A DNA stretch of 64,000 nucleotides from NCBI GenBank assembly GCA_947456855.1, contig CANGTR010000004.1, positions 1 through 64,000 on the forward strand, in the 5' to 3' direction. This stretch comes from Sphingobacteriia bacterium. GTDB taxonomy: Bacteria > Bacteroidota > Bacteroidia > Chitinophagales > Chitinophagaceae. The notes beneath the pieces are model-generated. The model had not been told where the DNA came from, did not search any database, and saw only the letters and a program-made list of their open reading frames with translations. Made by a program: the position numbers and the translations under genes. Positions within the stretch are counted from its first letter, which is position 1. Every line of letters starts with the position of its first letter. Positions 50,354-61,387 of the stretch are shown here, piece by piece.

Positions 50354-51613
50354 TTACAATAAGGCACCAAATAAAAGGCAGGCCAAAACAATAAATGGTG
50401 CAGGAATATGATTGAGCCTAAGTAAAACAAAGGTCATCATTACAATAAAAATATCCCAAAAGGCTGTAGTAAAGTTTCCATCTAATAAGGAAAAGAAAAT
50501 ATTATCTTTTAATAAGTAAGCCGTTGCGCCAGCCATAATTCCCACCACTGCTGCATTAATTCCTTCTAATGAACGATATATAACCGCATACTTTTTAAGG
50601 TTATGCCATACTGGAAAAAAGAATAAAACCAATAAGGCACTGGGCAAAAATATGGCTATTGTACCTACGATGGAGCCTAATAATTGCATCATGGCACCTT
50701 GTGTTCTGAGTGCCATTCCGCCCGTAAATGCCCCAATGGAAAAAACCGGGCCAGGAATTGCTCTTACCATGCCAGATCCAGTTAAAAAATCTTGTTTATC
50801 AATTTTTAATACATCTCTGCCAGTAGTTTGTATATGCTTTGTTTCTGGGCGAGTAACATATTGTTCATACATTAATGGCATCAAAACATCTCCACCACCA
50901 AATACCAAACTGCCAAAACGATAATTGTTTTCGAATACGTTGATGATTTTTTGATTGCTCCACTTATTGTTAGTAGCTGTTTCAGATAAATATCCTGCAA
51001 TACCAAATAGTGTTAAAAAAATGAGCATATTGCCCCATTTAATTTGCTTAGGAGGTATTTCTTTTTGGGGAATACGTTTATCACTAAAATTGGTTGCAAT
51101 GCCCGCCAATACGATTAATCCCGGAAAAATCCATGGCGTTTTAAATGCCAAGAAAGTAGCAATGGTAGCTACGATCATAATAACCCTTGTAATGGTATTG
51201 TGAATGGATAATCCGAAAGTTCTGTAAGATGAGTAAGCAATGAAACCGATGGCCATTGGCTGTATAAATTGAAATACAGCAGCCTTTTTTTGCATGTCGG
51301 CAAAATAATCCAATACAAAAGACAGGCCTGTCATGATAATGCAAGCTGGTAAAATCCATATCAATAAAGTGAGTAAAGCCAACCCGATACCACCCCGCTT
51401 AAATCCAATCAGTGCAAGTGTTTGCGTAGAAGAAGCACCTGGCAATAATTGACAAAATCCGTTGTATTCCATCAATTCGGCTTCGGTAACATCTCTTCTT
51501 TGTTGCACAAAAGTTTTCATCATCATACCAATGTGACCTTGCGGACCACCAAATGCAGTTATACTATGCAAGAAAACTGCACGCAAAAAAGGAATATGGC
51601 GATGAATAATCAT
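50354..51613 (-). CDS. chrA: chromate transporter, ChrA (long-chain CHR family)
   Basis: Two CHR domains in one chain of 419 residues. The N-terminal one starts [22 protein letters not shown] and has [19 protein letters not shown], and the C-terminal one has [22 protein letters not shown] and [18 protein letters not shown]. About ten membrane segments. The family exports chromate, probably as a chromate/sulfate antiporter relative; the native substrate of chromosomal copies is often unclear. Its ATG overlaps the stop of the upstream oxygenase gene (ATGA), so the two are coupled. Confidence 0.93.
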   Translation of the reverse strand: MIIHRHIPFLRAVFLHSITAFGGPQGHIGMMMKTFVQQRRDVTEAELMEYNGFCQLLPGASSTQTLALIGFKRGGIGLALLTLLIWILPACIIMTGLSFVLDYFADMQKKAAVFQFIQPMAIGFIAYSSYRTFGLSIHNTITRVIMIVATIATFLAFKTPWIFPGLIVLAGIATNFSDKRIPQKEIPPKQIKWGNMLIFLTLFGIAGYLSETATNNKWSNQKIINVFENNYRFGSLVFGGGDVLMPLMYEQYVTRPETKHIQTTGRDVLKIDKQDFLTGSGMVRAIPGPVFSIGAFTGGMALRTQGAMMQLLGSIVGTIAIFLPSALLVLFFFPVWHNLKKYAVIYRSLEGINAAVVGIMAGATAYLLKDNIFFSLLDGNFTTAFWDIFIVMMTFVLLRLNHIPAPFIVLACLLFGALL

Positions 51614-52554
51614 TTTTTTAATCCTATCTCTCTTAAACGTTCGTCTAAGTATTCTCCAGCTGTGGCATCGGCATAGGCTTTAGGATGTTCATTATCAATG
51701 CAACTTGCTAAACATGCCAAACTCATTTCACTTCTTGGATGTAAAAAGAATGGCATTGAAAATCTACTAGTATGCCATAATTCACGTGCAGGGTTTACAA
51801 CCCGATGTGTGGTACTTCTTAATTTATTGTTGGTTAATCGTTGTAGCATATCTCCTACATTCACCACAATTTGTTCTGGTAAAGAAGTAACGTTTACCCA
51901 TTCCCCTTGCTTGGTTAAAATTTGAAGTCCGTCGGCAGAAGCGCCTACCAATAAGGTAATTAGGTTAATATCTTCATGTTGTTCTGCTCGTATTGCCGAT
52001 TTGGGCTCTTGTGTAATTGGCGGATAATGAATACAGCGTAAAATAGAATTGCCATTGTTTACATACTGATCAAAATAATGCTCATCAAGATGTAAATACA
52101 ATGCAATAGCCTGAAGCAAAGCTTTGCCACTTTTTTCGAAATTGCGATATGCATTGTACAATGTTTGATTGAAAGGAGGTATTTCTGCAACAGAAACATT
52201 TGCTGGATATTCCGATTTGATAGGATCATTGTCTTCTACTGTTTGCCCATATTGAAAAAATTCTTTTAAATCTGGTGCTTCGCTTCCCTTTGCATGCTCT
52301 CTTCCAAAACTGGTATAGCCTCTTTGCCCTGCTAATCCGGGTATTTCAAATTTCAATTTTTTTTCGAGTGGCATTGCAAAAAACTGTTGAACATATTCAT
52401 ATTGATGAGCAATCAGCTCATCAGGAACACCATGGTTTTTAACTGCTACAAAGCCAACATCTTCGTATGCTTTTCCGAGTGCCTCCACAAATGCTGCTTT
52501 TTGAGCTGGAGTTCCGCTGGTGAAATCCGCTAAATCAACTACTGGAATGGCCAT
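51610..52554 (-). CDS. isopenicillin N synthase-like Fe(II)/2OG oxygenase
   Basis: A 314-residue non-heme iron oxygenase: [12 protein letters not shown] and [12 protein letters not shown] at the start, the iron ligands in [13 protein letters not shown] (HxD) and STTHRVVNP (distal His), and the co-substrate-binding [11 protein letters not shown] (RxS). These are the isopenicillin-N-synthase/DIOX hallmarks. Bacterial relatives hydroxylate amino acids or small metabolites; no substrate can be named. It is coupled by ATGA overlap with chrA, which is an odd pairing. Confidence 0.9.
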   Translation of the reverse strand: MAIPVVDLADFTSGTPAQKAAFVEALGKAYEDVGFVAVKNHGVPDELIAHQYEYVQQFFAMPLEKKLKFEIPGLAGQRGYTSFGREHAKGSEAPDLKEFFQYGQTVEDNDPIKSEYPANVSVAEIPPFNQTLYNAYRNFEKSGKALLQAIALYLHLDEHYFDQYVNNGNSILRCIHYPPITQEPKSAIRAEQHEDINLITLLVGASADGLQILTKQGEWVNVTSLPEQIVVNVGDMLQRLTNNKLRSTTHRVVNPARELWHTSRFSMPFFLHPRSEMSLACLASCIDNEHPKAYADATAGEYLDERLREIGLKK

Positions 52555-52668
52555 TGCAAATCGTTTTTAGTTAACTAATAAAATAATCGGTAAATTACGA
52601 AACTCAGGTGAAATATGCCAATTAGTGCATAACCTTGCTATTTGGTCATTTTTTATCAACTTTATCAA

Positions 52669-53712
52669 ATGAATTATTGCTCCTTAAAAATAGTCATTGC
52701 TTTAGTTCTTTTTACAAGCATTGTTGCTTGCAAAACCACTCTTATAAATACACAGCCTTTTTCTAAAGAATGGATCAAAGAGCAACCTGATTATGCTGAT
52801 TTAAACAATTGGGCAGCTCATCCAAATAAAAGGGATCCATCAGATAGTGTACCAAAAGATTTATCAACCAATTATCGTCCAGACTCAAGTATAGATGTTT
52901 TTTTTATTCATCCTACTTCTTATTTAGATCCACAAAGACCTTTTGGATGGAATGCTCCACTGAATAATTTGTCCATCAACGAAAAAACCGATAATGGAAC
53001 AATACTTTTTCAAGCAAGCATTTTTAATGAGGTAGGAAGCGTATTCGCTCCACGTTACAGACAAGCCAACTTATCGGCTTATTTTCCTAAATCAGCGGTA
53101 GACAGTAGCAATGCTATGGCTGCATTCGAATTGGCTTACCAAGACATTAAATTGTCTTTTGAATATTATTTATTGCACAACAACAATGGCAGACCAATCA
53201 TAATAGCTTCGCATAGTCAAGGAAGCACCCATGGAAAAAGATTGATCAAAGAATTTTTCGACAGTACCAATTTAAAAAACAAACTGGTGGTTGCTTATCT
53301 TGTAGGGATGCCAATTGAAACCGATTATCTTAGCAATATTAAAGCATGTGTAACACCCTTTCAAACAGGATGTATTTGTAGTTGGCGAACTTATAAGGAT
53401 GGATATGATCCTGCGTTTATACAAAAAGAAACATTTAAAGCAATTGTTACCAATCCGCTTACTTGGGACAGCGGCAAACCTATTGCTAATAGGGATTTGA
53501 ATAAAGGAGGTATATTGTTAAAGTTCAATAAAAAAGTAGAGAAAGTAACCAATGCAACAGTGCATGGAAATATTCTCTGGTCTAAAAAACCCCATTTCTT
53601 TGGCAATATTTTTTATACTACAACGAATTATCATGTAGCAGATATGAATCTATACTACATGAATATTAGGGAGAACGCCGCATTAAGAGCAAAGTTTTTT
53701 TGGAAGCAATAG
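52669..53712 (+). CDS. DUF3089 lipoprotein, alpha/beta-hydrolase-like
   Basis: A signal sequence ends in the lipobox IVAC (C21). The mature protein matches DUF3089: DVFFIHPTSYLDPQRPFGWNAP, VFAPRYRQANLSAYF, a nucleophile-elbow-like IIASHSQGSTHGKRLI and VAYLVGMPIETDYL, with CVTPFQTGCICSWRTY further on. It has the look of a serine hydrolase of the cell envelope, but no activity is known. The track's start (52642) is a TTG; the ATG at 52669 gives a clean lipoprotein signal. It converges on recQ, with seven bases between stops. Confidence 0.85.
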   Translation: MNYCSLKIVIALVLFTSIVACKTTLINTQPFSKEWIKEQPDYADLNNWAAHPNKRDPSDSVPKDLSTNYRPDSSIDVFFIHPTSYLDPQRPFGWNAPLNNLSINEKTDNGTILFQASIFNEVGSVFAPRYRQANLSAYFPKSAVDSSNAMAAFELAYQDIKLSFEYYLLHNNNGRPIIIASHSQGSTHGKRLIKEFFDSTNLKNKLVVAYLVGMPIETDYLSNIKACVTPFQTGCICSWRTYKDGYDPAFIQKETFKAIVTNPLTWDSGKPIANRDLNKGGILLKFNKKVEKVTNATVHGNILWSKKPHFFGNIFYTTTNYHVADMNLYYMNIRENAALRAKFFWKQ

Positions 53713-53719
53713 CAGTTAA

Positions 53720-55990
53720 TTAATTTCCATAAACACTCAAAAACTTGATGCGCATAATTTTGAGTTGTTCCCAATTGTAATCGTATTCGGCCAATTCTTC
53801 TCTTGCAACATCCAATGAAGAAGTTTCACAACTTTTAAAGTATTCAATAATTTCTTCTTGATCTACATTATCTAGCCATTCATCAATCGCATAATCAAGA
53901 TTAAGGCGGGTTCCACTTGCAGCAATGGTTTCCATCTCTTCTAATAGCTCGTCTAATTTCAATCCCTTGTTTTTGGCTATTGTTTCGAGCGGGATTTTTT
54001 TGTCTACATTTTGAATGATGTAAATTTTATTGCTACCAGCATTGGCTACGCTGCGCATTACAAAATCATCCGGTTTTTCTATTTCGTTTTCTTCTACGTA
54101 TTTAGCAATTAGTTCTACAAATGGTTTGCCATATTTAATGGATTTTCCTTTGCTAACTCCTTGGCATTTTTCCATCTCTTCTAAAGTGGTAGGATAAAGT
54201 GTGGCCATGTCTTGTAGAGAGTTCTCCAAAAAAATAACAAATGGAGGAAGCGATTTTTTCTTGGCTTCTTTCTGGCGCAATTCCATCAGCATGGCAAATA
54301 ATTTATCGTCGGAGGCAGCGCCTGTTTGAGATGCATTTTCTCCTTCTTCGTCATCGGCATTGGCGTCTTCAAACAAATTATTCATCACAATTTTAAAAGA
54401 AACTGGTTTCTTTAAAAATTTATCTCCTTTTGGTGTTACTTTAATTAATCCATATTCCTCAATGTCTTTCTGCAATAAATTATCCAACAACATTTGCCTG
54501 ATCAAACTGCTCCAGAAATGAGGCTCTTGATTGTTACCGATTGCAAATACAGGAGAAGCATCGTGTCGGAACATGGTATTCTGGGGCGTTAGTTTACCCA
54601 TTAAGATATTCACCACATAATCGGTGATGAATCGGCCATCCAATGCATTCACCACTTTCAATACTTTAATAACTTCGTCTTTGGCTTCAATTTGTTCTTT
54701 CGGATTTTTGCAATTGTCACAGAGCCCACAGTTTTCCGTATTCCAATCTTCTCCGAAATAATGCAATAATATTTTTCTTCTACATACCGAACTTTCGGAA
54801 TAGGCCACCATCTCATCAATCAATTGAGCGCCTACTTCTCTCTCACTCAAAGGTTTGTCGCGCATGAGATGCTCAAGCTTAGAAACATCTTTATGTGAAT
54901 AGTACAATACACAAATTCCTTCTAATCCATCTCTACCGGCCCTACCGGTTTCCTGATAATAATTTTCAATAGATTTAGGAATATTAAAATGGATAACAAA
55001 ACGAATATCTGGTTTATCAATTCCCATCCCAAAAGCAATGGTAGCAACAATAACTTGTACATCTTCGTTTAGAAACTGATCCTGTCTTTTGGCCCTTAAT
55101 TTTTGATCGAGCCCTGCGTGATATGCTACTGCTTTTATTTTATTGGCCACCAACAACTCAGCCAATTCTTCGGTAGTTTTTCTATTAAGGGTATAAATGA
55201 TGCCGCTTTTGCCCTTGTGCTGTGATATGAATTTTACAATACTTTTTACCGTTTGTTCTTTTTCAATTTTTGGTTGAATTTCATAGTATAAACTAGAACG
55301 GTTAAAAGAAGAAATCAACACATTGGGATTTCTTAGCCCTAGATTTTTAAGAATATCACTTTGCACTTTAGGAGTTGCAGTAGCAGTTAATGCAATTACT
55401 GGAATGTCGGGGTTAATAATATCCATCATTTCGCGTAATCGGCGATATTCGGGCCTAAAATCATGACCCCACTCCGAAATACAATGGGCTTCATCTACCG
55501 CAAAAAAAGAAATATTTAAATCACTGAAATACTCCAGGTTTTCTTGTTTGGTAAGGGTTTCGGGGGCAACGTACAAGAGTTTTGTTTTTCCACTATCCAG
55601 ATCTTCTTTTACTGCTTTGATCTGTCCTTTGTTTAAAGAAGAGTTTAAAAAATGGGCAACTTCGTCGTTTTCACTATAGCCGCGCACCAAGTCTACTTGG
55701 TTTTTCATCAATGCTATTAGTGGAGATACAATGATGGCGCATCCGGGCATTATTAAGGCTGGCAATTGGTAACACAAGCTTTTACCACCCCCAGTTGGCA
55801 TAATAACAAAAGTATCTGTTCCATCGAGTAAGCTATTGATTGCTTTTTCTTGGGTGCCTTTAAATTGGGTGAACCCAAAATATTGTTCAAGGGCTCCGTA
55901 AATATTGTATTGGTGAGCTGATATGGGCGCTTTTGTGGAATTTTTTTTGCTACTTGGTTTTTTCTCAGCTGATTTTTTTGTGGTTACCAT
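53720..55990 (-). CDS. recQ: ATP-dependent DNA helicase RecQ
   Basis: 3'-5' DNA helicase for recombination and fork repair. After a basic N-terminal tail (about 22 residues) come Walker A MPTGGGKS (64-71), [31 protein letters not shown] and [10 protein letters not shown]. The RecQ zinc site is provided by C-R-R-K ... NCGLCDNC. A winged helix and an HRDC domain ([26 protein letters not shown]) follow, then a further helical C-terminal part, giving 756 residues. An acidic linker ([11 protein letters not shown]) lies between. It is divergent from kdsD, with about 180 bases between. Confidence 0.96.
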   Translation of the reverse strand: MVTTKKSAEKKPSSKKNSTKAPISAHQYNIYGALEQYFGFTQFKGTQEKAINSLLDGTDTFVIMPTGGGKSLCYQLPALIMPGCAIIVSPLIALMKNQVDLVRGYSENDEVAHFLNSSLNKGQIKAVKEDLDSGKTKLLYVAPETLTKQENLEYFSDLNISFFAVDEAHCISEWGHDFRPEYRRLREMMDIINPDIPVIALTATATPKVQSDILKNLGLRNPNVLISSFNRSSLYYEIQPKIEKEQTVKSIVKFISQHKGKSGIIYTLNRKTTEELAELLVANKIKAVAYHAGLDQKLRAKRQDQFLNEDVQVIVATIAFGMGIDKPDIRFVIHFNIPKSIENYYQETGRAGRDGLEGICVLYYSHKDVSKLEHLMRDKPLSEREVGAQLIDEMVAYSESSVCRRKILLHYFGEDWNTENCGLCDNCKNPKEQIEAKDEVIKVLKVVNALDGRFITDYVVNILMGKLTPQNTMFRHDASPVFAIGNNQEPHFWSSLIRQMLLDNLLQKDIEEYGLIKVTPKGDKFLKKPVSFKIVMNNLFEDANADDEEGENASQTGAASDDKLFAMLMELRQKEAKKKSLPPFVIFLENSLQDMATLYPTTLEEMEKCQGVSKGKSIKYGKPFVELIAKYVEENEIEKPDDFVMRSVANAGSNKIYIIQNVDKKIPLETIAKNKGLKLDELLEEMETIAASGTRLNLDYAIDEWLDNVDQEEIIEYFKSCETSSLDVAREELAEYDYNWEQLKIMRIKFLSVYGN

Positions 55991-56158
55991 CTCTCGAAAT
56001 CTATTTTATTGCTATAAACAGTCTTTAACAAATAAGTTAACTAATATAATCTTTTTTACCTAAAAATGCATCATTTTGTTTGGAATGAATGTACTTTGTA
56101 AATGGGGCGCTAAGTTAACAAAATACAAGCGCAATGCTTTGCCTTTGATGTTAAAGTT

Positions 56159-56166
56159 TACCTTTG
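56159..56166 (+). promoter_or_regulatory. -7 box TACCTTTG six bases before the kdsD ATG
   Basis: Exact TAnnTTTG with a TTG at 56139-56141 (17 bases upstream) as a plausible -33 element. Only six bases separate it from the ATG at 56173, so the transcript may be leaderless. It excludes the track's TTG start at 56164. Confidence 0.5.
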
Positions 56167-56172
56167 TTAAAC

Positions 56173-57135
56173 ATGAAATCTACTATCATTCAAACAGCAC
56201 TCGGTACAATTGAAATTGAAACGCAGGCCGTTAAAGGATTAGCCACATATATAGATGATGTTTTTGAACAAATTATTCAAACAATTCATCAATCTAAAGG
56301 CCGATTGATTATTAGCGGAATTGGTAAAAGTGCCATTATTGCTCAAAAAATTGTAGCTACGCTAAACTCTACCGGTACACCATCCTTATTTATGCATGCT
56401 GCAGATGCCATTCATGGTGATTTAGGGATGATTACAGAACATGATATAGTGCTTGTAATTAGCAAAAGCGGAGAAAGCCCAGAAATAAAAATGTTGGTGC
56501 CATTGATTAAAAGTTTTGGCAATACACTAATAGGAATGGTGGGCAATATGGAAAGTTTTTTAGCAAAACAAGCCGATTTAATATTGAATACAACTATTGC
56601 AAAAGAAGCCTGCCCCAATAACTTAGCTCCTACCAGCAGCACTACTGCTCAAATGGTGATGGGAGATGTTTTGGCCGTATGTTTAATGGAGCTCAATGGT
56701 TTTAACAACAGAGATTTTGCCCGTTTTCATCCTGGAGGAAACTTGGGCAAAAGATTGTATTTAAGGGTAGAAGATATTGCATCAAATAATCAAAAGCCAG
56801 CAGTATTGGCCAATGCTAGTTTAAAAGAAGTAATTGTAGAAATTACCGAAAAAAGATTAGGAGTAACCGCTGTAATTGATGAACATGGTGCACTTAAAGG
56901 AATTATTACCGATGGCGATTTAAGAAGAATGTTGGAAAAAACCACCGATATTGGTGCCATCTCTGCAAAAGATATCTTAACCCCAAAACCCATTACAGTA
57001 GACCCTGAAGCACTGGCCATAGAAGCCTTGGATATTCTAAGATCCAATAATATCAGTCAGTTGGTTGTGGCCAATAATGGTATTTATAGAGGTATTCTGC
57101 ACCTACATGATTTAGTCAGGGAAGGAATTGTTTAA
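56173..57135 (+). CDS. kdsD: arabinose-5-phosphate isomerase (KpsF/GutQ/KdsD family)
   Basis: Converts ribulose 5-phosphate to arabinose 5-phosphate, the first step of Kdo synthesis for LPS. A SIS domain (about residues 35-170) has GRLIISGIGKSAIIAQKI, LFMHAADAIHGDLGMI and ISKSGESPEIKML, followed by FARFHPGGNLGKRL. Two CBS domains (about 205-320) follow, ending with SQLVVANNGIYRGILHLHDL. It has 320 residues, standard. manC follows on the same strand after 84 bases, and lpxH (24 kb) belongs to the same lipid A/LPS pathway. Confidence 0.95.
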   Translation: MKSTIIQTALGTIEIETQAVKGLATYIDDVFEQIIQTIHQSKGRLIISGIGKSAIIAQKIVATLNSTGTPSLFMHAADAIHGDLGMITEHDIVLVISKSGESPEIKMLVPLIKSFGNTLIGMVGNMESFLAKQADLILNTTIAKEACPNNLAPTSSTTAQMVMGDVLAVCLMELNGFNNRDFARFHPGGNLGKRLYLRVEDIASNNQKPAVLANASLKEVIVEITEKRLGVTAVIDEHGALKGIITDGDLRRMLEKTTDIGAISAKDILTPKPITVDPEALAIEALDILRSNNISQLVVANNGIYRGILHLHDLVREGIV

Positions 57136-57219
57136 AGAAACAATAAGCAGCTATTAAACTCGTTCAATAATGCTGTACTATTGTATTGCAAAATTGAAAA
57201 AGCAAACAAAATCCAATCA

Positions 57220-58302
57220 ATGAACCAACATCATTACGTAGCGATTATGGCCGGAGGTATTGGCAGTCGTTTTTGGCCAAAAAGCAGAACTTCTTACCCC
57301 AAACAATTTTTAGATATCTTAAATACAGGAAAATCTTTAATCAGGTGGACTTATGAAAGGTATGCGGCTTTTATTCCAAATGAAAATATTTTTATAGTTA
57401 CATCTGATGAATATGTTGACATTGTAAAAGCACAATTACCTGAACTACCTATAGCAAATATTCTAGCTGAGCCTAGCAGAAAAAATACGGCGCCTTGCAT
57501 AGCATATATTTCTTACAAATTATTACAAAAAGATCCTGAAGCATCATTGATTGTAGCGCCAAGTGATCATATGATTCTAGACGGTGAAAACTTTAAGAAT
57601 ATCACTTTACAAGCACTGGATTTTGCAAGTCATATTAAATCCTTGGTAACATTAGGCATTAAGCCTACACATCCAAATACAGGGTATGGTTATATTCAAC
57701 ACGAACCCATGCAAATGGGAGATGGGATTTATAAAGTAAAAACTTTTACTGAAAAGCCTAATTTAGAATTGGCAAAAACATTTTTAGCCAGTGGAGATTT
57801 TTTATGGAACGCGGGTATTTTTGTTTGGAAGGTTAAAAATGTAATGAAAGCATTTGAACAATATCAACCAGAAATGTTTGAATTGTTTGATGCAGAAAAA
57901 GCACATTTTAATACCCCTGCCGAAAAAGATGCCATCAACCGCATTTACCCAATGTGCACCAATGTATCAATCGACTTTGCTATTATGGAAAAAGCCGATA
58001 ATGTATATGTAATACCTTCTTCATTTGGCTGGAGCGATTTAGGAACTTGGAACAGTGCTTATGATAATTTAGAAAAAGATTATTTGGGCAATGCCGTTGC
58101 ATCTCCCAATGTAATAGTGATTGATGCCACAAAATGCATGGTATCAGCCAATCACGAAAAACTCATAGTACTACAAGGATTAGATGATTTTATTATAGTA
58201 GATACAGATGATGTTTTATTGATTTGTAAAAAAGAAAAAGAACAAGCCATTAAAGAATATGTGGCTGAAGTAAAGCGCAATAAAGGCGATCAATATATAT
58301 AA
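57220..58302 (+). CDS. manC: mannose-1-phosphate guanylyltransferase
   Basis: Makes GDP-mannose from mannose 1-phosphate and GTP for glycan and LPS synthesis. The nucleotidyltransferase loop is AGGIGSRFWPKSR with PKQF, followed by EPSRKNTAPC, APSDHMI, FTEKPNLELA, WNAGIFVWK and FGWSDLGTW. At about 360 residues it is the short form without the fused isomerase domain. The ATG at 57220 begins just before the catalytic strand; the track's TTG at 57181 is unlikely. A terminator follows. Confidence 0.95.
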   Translation: MNQHHYVAIMAGGIGSRFWPKSRTSYPKQFLDILNTGKSLIRWTYERYAAFIPNENIFIVTSDEYVDIVKAQLPELPIANILAEPSRKNTAPCIAYISYKLLQKDPEASLIVAPSDHMILDGENFKNITLQALDFASHIKSLVTLGIKPTHPNTGYGYIQHEPMQMGDGIYKVKTFTEKPNLELAKTFLASGDFLWNAGIFVWKVKNVMKAFEQYQPEMFELFDAEKAHFNTPAEKDAINRIYPMCTNVSIDFAIMEKADNVYVIPSSFGWSDLGTWNSAYDNLEKDYLGNAVASPNVIVIDATKCMVSANHEKLIVLQGLDDFIIVDTDDVLLICKKEKEQAIKEYVAEVKRNKGDQYI

Positions 58303-58318
58303 ACGATTGTTAGTTTTT

Positions 58319-58352
58319 AAAAAAAAGAGGGTTGCATAGCTATCCCTTTTTT
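58319..58352 (+). terminator. intrinsic terminator after manC
   Basis: A-rich arm and AGAGGG pair with CCCTTTTTT around a 12-base loop that contains ATAGCTAT; six T end the stem. It lies 17 bases after the manC stop and before the fabH-like promoter. Confidence 0.55.
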
Positions 58353-58361
58353 ATTTATGCC

Positions 58362-58369
58362 TACATTTG
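58362..58369 (+). promoter_or_regulatory. -7 box TACATTTG for the FabH-like gene
   Basis: Exact TAnnTTTG overlapping the track's TTG start (58367), so translation must begin at the ATG at 58388 or 58391. Confidence 0.5.
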
Positions 58370-58387
58370 AAAGAACACAAACTACTA

Positions 58388-59470
58388 ATGATGGCTTTAT
58401 TGCGAACAGTTATCACAGGAACGGGCAGTTATATTCCACCGCATATTAAAACAAATAAAGATTTTGCTGAGCAGGTTTTTTATGCAGAAGACCACGAAAA
58501 AATTGCAGCCCCATCTACTGAGATTGTTGAAAAATTCAAGGATATAACGGGCATTGAAGAAAGACGTTATGTGGGCAATGAATTCACGGCTTCGGATATG
58601 GGCGTCATTGCTGCCAAACACGCTATCGAAAATGCAGGTATTGATCCCGAATCAATCGATCAAATAATTGTAGCACATAATTTTGGAAACGTATTAAAAA
58701 ATACGATTCAATCGGATGCTGTTCCTTCATTGGCATCACGCATTAAAAGTGAGTTGGGAATTCGCAATCCCAATTGTATTGCATATGATATTTTATTTGG
58801 TTGCCCAGGTTGGATATTGGGTGTAACACAAGCCAATGCATTCATACAATCCGGATTAGCTAAAAAAGTATTGGTGATTGGTACAGAAACATTGAGCAGG
58901 GTGATTGATCAATATGATAGAGATAGCATGATTTTTAGTGATGGGGCAGGCGCTACAATTGTAGAGGGTATTGAAGGAGATAAAAAATCAAGCGGCATTA
59001 TAGCTCAAAGCATGCAAAGTCATTGCGTAGATGAAGTGAATTATATCAATATGGGAAAATCATATATGCCAGATGCAGATTCTTCCATCCGATATATTAA
59101 AATGAAGGGAAGAAAAGTGTATGAGTATGCAATCAAAAATGTTCCTATAGCAATGAAAGCTTGTTTGGATGAAGCAGGTGTTCATGTAAGCGATGTAAAG
59201 AAATTCTTTCTGCACCAAGCCAATGAGAAAATGGATGAAGGATTTATTAAGGCATTGTTTAAACTATATGGCATCAAAGAAATACCAGCCAATATAATGC
59301 CCATGAGTATTCATTTATTGGGCAATAGTTCTGTTGCAACCATTCCTACATTATATGATTTAGTGCATAGGGGTGAATACGATGAACATCAATTAGAACC
59401 CGGTGATATCATATTATTTGCATCTGTAGGCGCAGGAATGAATATCAATGCAATCTGCTATCGGGTGTAA
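58388..59470 (+). CDS. 3-oxoacyl-ACP synthase III (FabH-like)
   Basis: Thiolase-fold condensing enzyme of 360 residues. The triad is visible: Cys in DILFGCPGW (about residue 139), His in FFLHQANEKM and Asn in HLLGNSSVAT. GDIILFASVGAGMNINA closes the protein. KAS III enzymes start fatty acid synthesis from acyl-CoA and malonyl-ACP. The protein is longer than E. coli FabH (317), with an insert near FYAEDHEKIAAPSTE, so it may be a paralogue for special acyl chains; no symbol is assigned. It is monocistronic and convergent with purF. Confidence 0.88.
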   Translation: MMALLRTVITGTGSYIPPHIKTNKDFAEQVFYAEDHEKIAAPSTEIVEKFKDITGIEERRYVGNEFTASDMGVIAAKHAIENAGIDPESIDQIIVAHNFGNVLKNTIQSDAVPSLASRIKSELGIRNPNCIAYDILFGCPGWILGVTQANAFIQSGLAKKVLVIGTETLSRVIDQYDRDSMIFSDGAGATIVEGIEGDKKSSGIIAQSMQSHCVDEVNYINMGKSYMPDADSSIRYIKMKGRKVYEYAIKNVPIAMKACLDEAGVHVSDVKKFFLHQANEKMDEGFIKALFKLYGIKEIPANIMPMSIHLLGNSSVATIPTLYDLVHRGEYDEHQLEPGDIILFASVGAGMNINAICYRV

Positions 59471-59521
59471 ACAATAAGGCGTAAAAAGTTATATATGGTT
59501 GTGCCATAAATTAACAGATAA

Positions 59522-61369
59522 TCAATACCCTCTCTCGTTCTTCCCTTGTAAATAATTTAAGAATGCTTTGTTTACTACGCGGTTTCCGCCTGGTGTTGGG
59601 TAGTTTCCAGTGAAATACCAATCGCCTGTATTCGTAGGGCAACTATCGTGTAGGTCTTCGATGGTTTGATAAATTACTTGTATAGGCAAATCCACTTCTG
59701 GAGGTGTGATTAGTTGGGCAATTTTATCAGAAATTTCTTGTGTAGTAAATGGTTTATAAATCTGCCTTACTACATTTTCGGTATGCAATAGATTGCCTTC
59801 TTTTAATTGAATAATTCTTTCTTGTACTTCGTTGATAACATGGCCCATGCCTCTTTCATTCAATAATGCAATGGCTGCACGGAATGCAATAAAATCGCCG
59901 AGCTTACTCATGTCTATACCATAACAATCTGGGTAACGAATTTGAGGAGCAGAAGAAACCACAATAATTTTCTTAGGCATCAAACGTGATAACATACGCA
60001 CAATACTTTCTTTCAATGTAGTGCCGCGTACAATGCTATCATCAATAACCACTAAAGTATCTTCGTGCTTTCTAACGGTACCATAAGTAATATCGTACAC
60101 ATGTTGTACCATTTCATTTCTATTGGCATCTTCGGTAATGAATGTGCGCAACTTCACATCTTTAATGGCAATTTTTTCCTGACGAATTTTTCGGTTGATC
60201 ATTTCTTCGAGTTTCTCTTCGGAGAAATCTCTGTCCCAACTTAAAATGCGTTCTACTTTTATTTTATTCAAATAAGCTTCCATGCCTTTTACCAATCCAT
60301 AAAAAGCCACTTCAGCAGTATTGGGTATATAAGAAAAAATGGTGTTCTTTAAATCGTTGTTGATACTTTGCAAAACGGTTTCGCTCAAGTGTTGCCCTAG
60401 TGCAATTCTTTCTCTATAAATTTTTTCGTCGCTACCGCGAGAAAAATAAATTCTTTCGAAACTACAAGCCCTTCTTTCTTTGGGCTCCAATATTTTTTCG
60501 ATACGATAATTACCCGAATCATCTACAATCAAAGCCATACCTGGCATGAGTTCCAATACCTCATTCTCACCTACATTAAAGGTTGTACGAATAGCAGCAC
60601 GTTCGCTGGCAGCAACAATTACTTCGTCGTTGATATAATAATATGCCGGTCGAATGCCATGTGCATCGCGCATTACAAAGCTATGCCCATTGCCGAGTAA
60701 TCCTCCAATGGTATAACCACCGTCAAATAATGGAGTGGCTTTTTTTAATACAGAACTAATGCTTGCTTCATTCGGATGCAAAGCATCTTCATCACACAAA
60801 TAATGATGCAATACTTCTAACATGGCAGCCAAATCACTCTGCTTTTGAAAATCGCCAGGATGCATATTAATCTGCTCAAATAATTCATCGGTATTAACCA
60901 AGTTAAAGTTGCCCGCCAATGCCAAATTCTTACCGGGCAATAAATCGCATTTTATAAAAGGATGGCAAAATTCTACATTGTTCTTACCCTGTGTACCATA
61001 TCTTAAGTGACCCAGTAACAATTCACCCAAAAAAGGCAAATGCCCTTTCATTAATCCGGGATGTTGTTTGATATCTGGTTGGTATTTTTCTAATTCTTGT
61101 ATTGCCTGACCTACTTGAAAAAACAAATCTGCAATCGGTTGTTGTGCACTACTGCGCATTCGATGCAGAAAAGGGTTACCAGGTTCTGTATTTAATTTTA
61201 CCACGGCCAGGCCTGCTCCATCTTGCCCTCGGTTATGCTGTTTTTCCATGAGCAGGTAAAGCTTATTGAGGCCATAAGTTACCGTTCCATGTTTTTGGAG
61301 AAAATAGGAGAAAGGCTTGCGCAAACGAATATAAGCCAGGCCACATTCGTGTTTAATCTCGTCGCTCAT
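59522..61369 (-). CDS. purF: amidophosphoribosyltransferase, long form
   Basis: First step of purine synthesis: PRPP plus glutamine to phosphoribosylamine. After a short propeptide (MSDEIKHE) the catalytic nucleophile is C9 (ECGLAYIRL). The Ntn glutaminase part has KQHNRGQDGAGL, LLLGHLRYGTQG and MRDAHGIRPAYYY; the phosphoribosyltransferase has the PRPP motif LVVIDDSIVRGTT and VSSAPQIRYPDCYGIDMS. At 615 residues it is longer than E. coli PurF (505), the extended form that I associate with Bacteroidota. A terminator-like hairpin ends 18 bases before its ATG, leaving no room for a promoter, so read-through or attenuation is likely. Confidence 0.92.
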   Translation of the reverse strand: MSDEIKHECGLAYIRLRKPFSYFLQKHGTVTYGLNKLYLLMEKQHNRGQDGAGLAVVKLNTEPGNPFLHRMRSSAQQPIADLFFQVGQAIQELEKYQPDIKQHPGLMKGHLPFLGELLLGHLRYGTQGKNNVEFCHPFIKCDLLPGKNLALAGNFNLVNTDELFEQINMHPGDFQKQSDLAAMLEVLHHYLCDEDALHPNEASISSVLKKATPLFDGGYTIGGLLGNGHSFVMRDAHGIRPAYYYINDEVIVAASERAAIRTTFNVGENEVLELMPGMALIVDDSGNYRIEKILEPKERRACSFERIYFSRGSDEKIYRERIALGQHLSETVLQSINNDLKNTIFSYIPNTAEVAFYGLVKGMEAYLNKIKVERILSWDRDFSEEKLEEMINRKIRQEKIAIKDVKLRTFITEDANRNEMVQHVYDITYGTVRKHEDTLVVIDDSIVRGTTLKESIVRMLSRLMPKKIIVVSSAPQIRYPDCYGIDMSKLGDFIAFRAAIALLNERGMGHVINEVQERIIQLKEGNLLHTENVVRQIYKPFTTQEISDKIAQLITPPEVDLPIQVIYQTIEDLHDSCPTNTGDWYFTGNYPTPGGNRVVNKAFLNYLQGKNERGY

Positions 61370-61387
61370 AATATTGATTAAAAGAAA

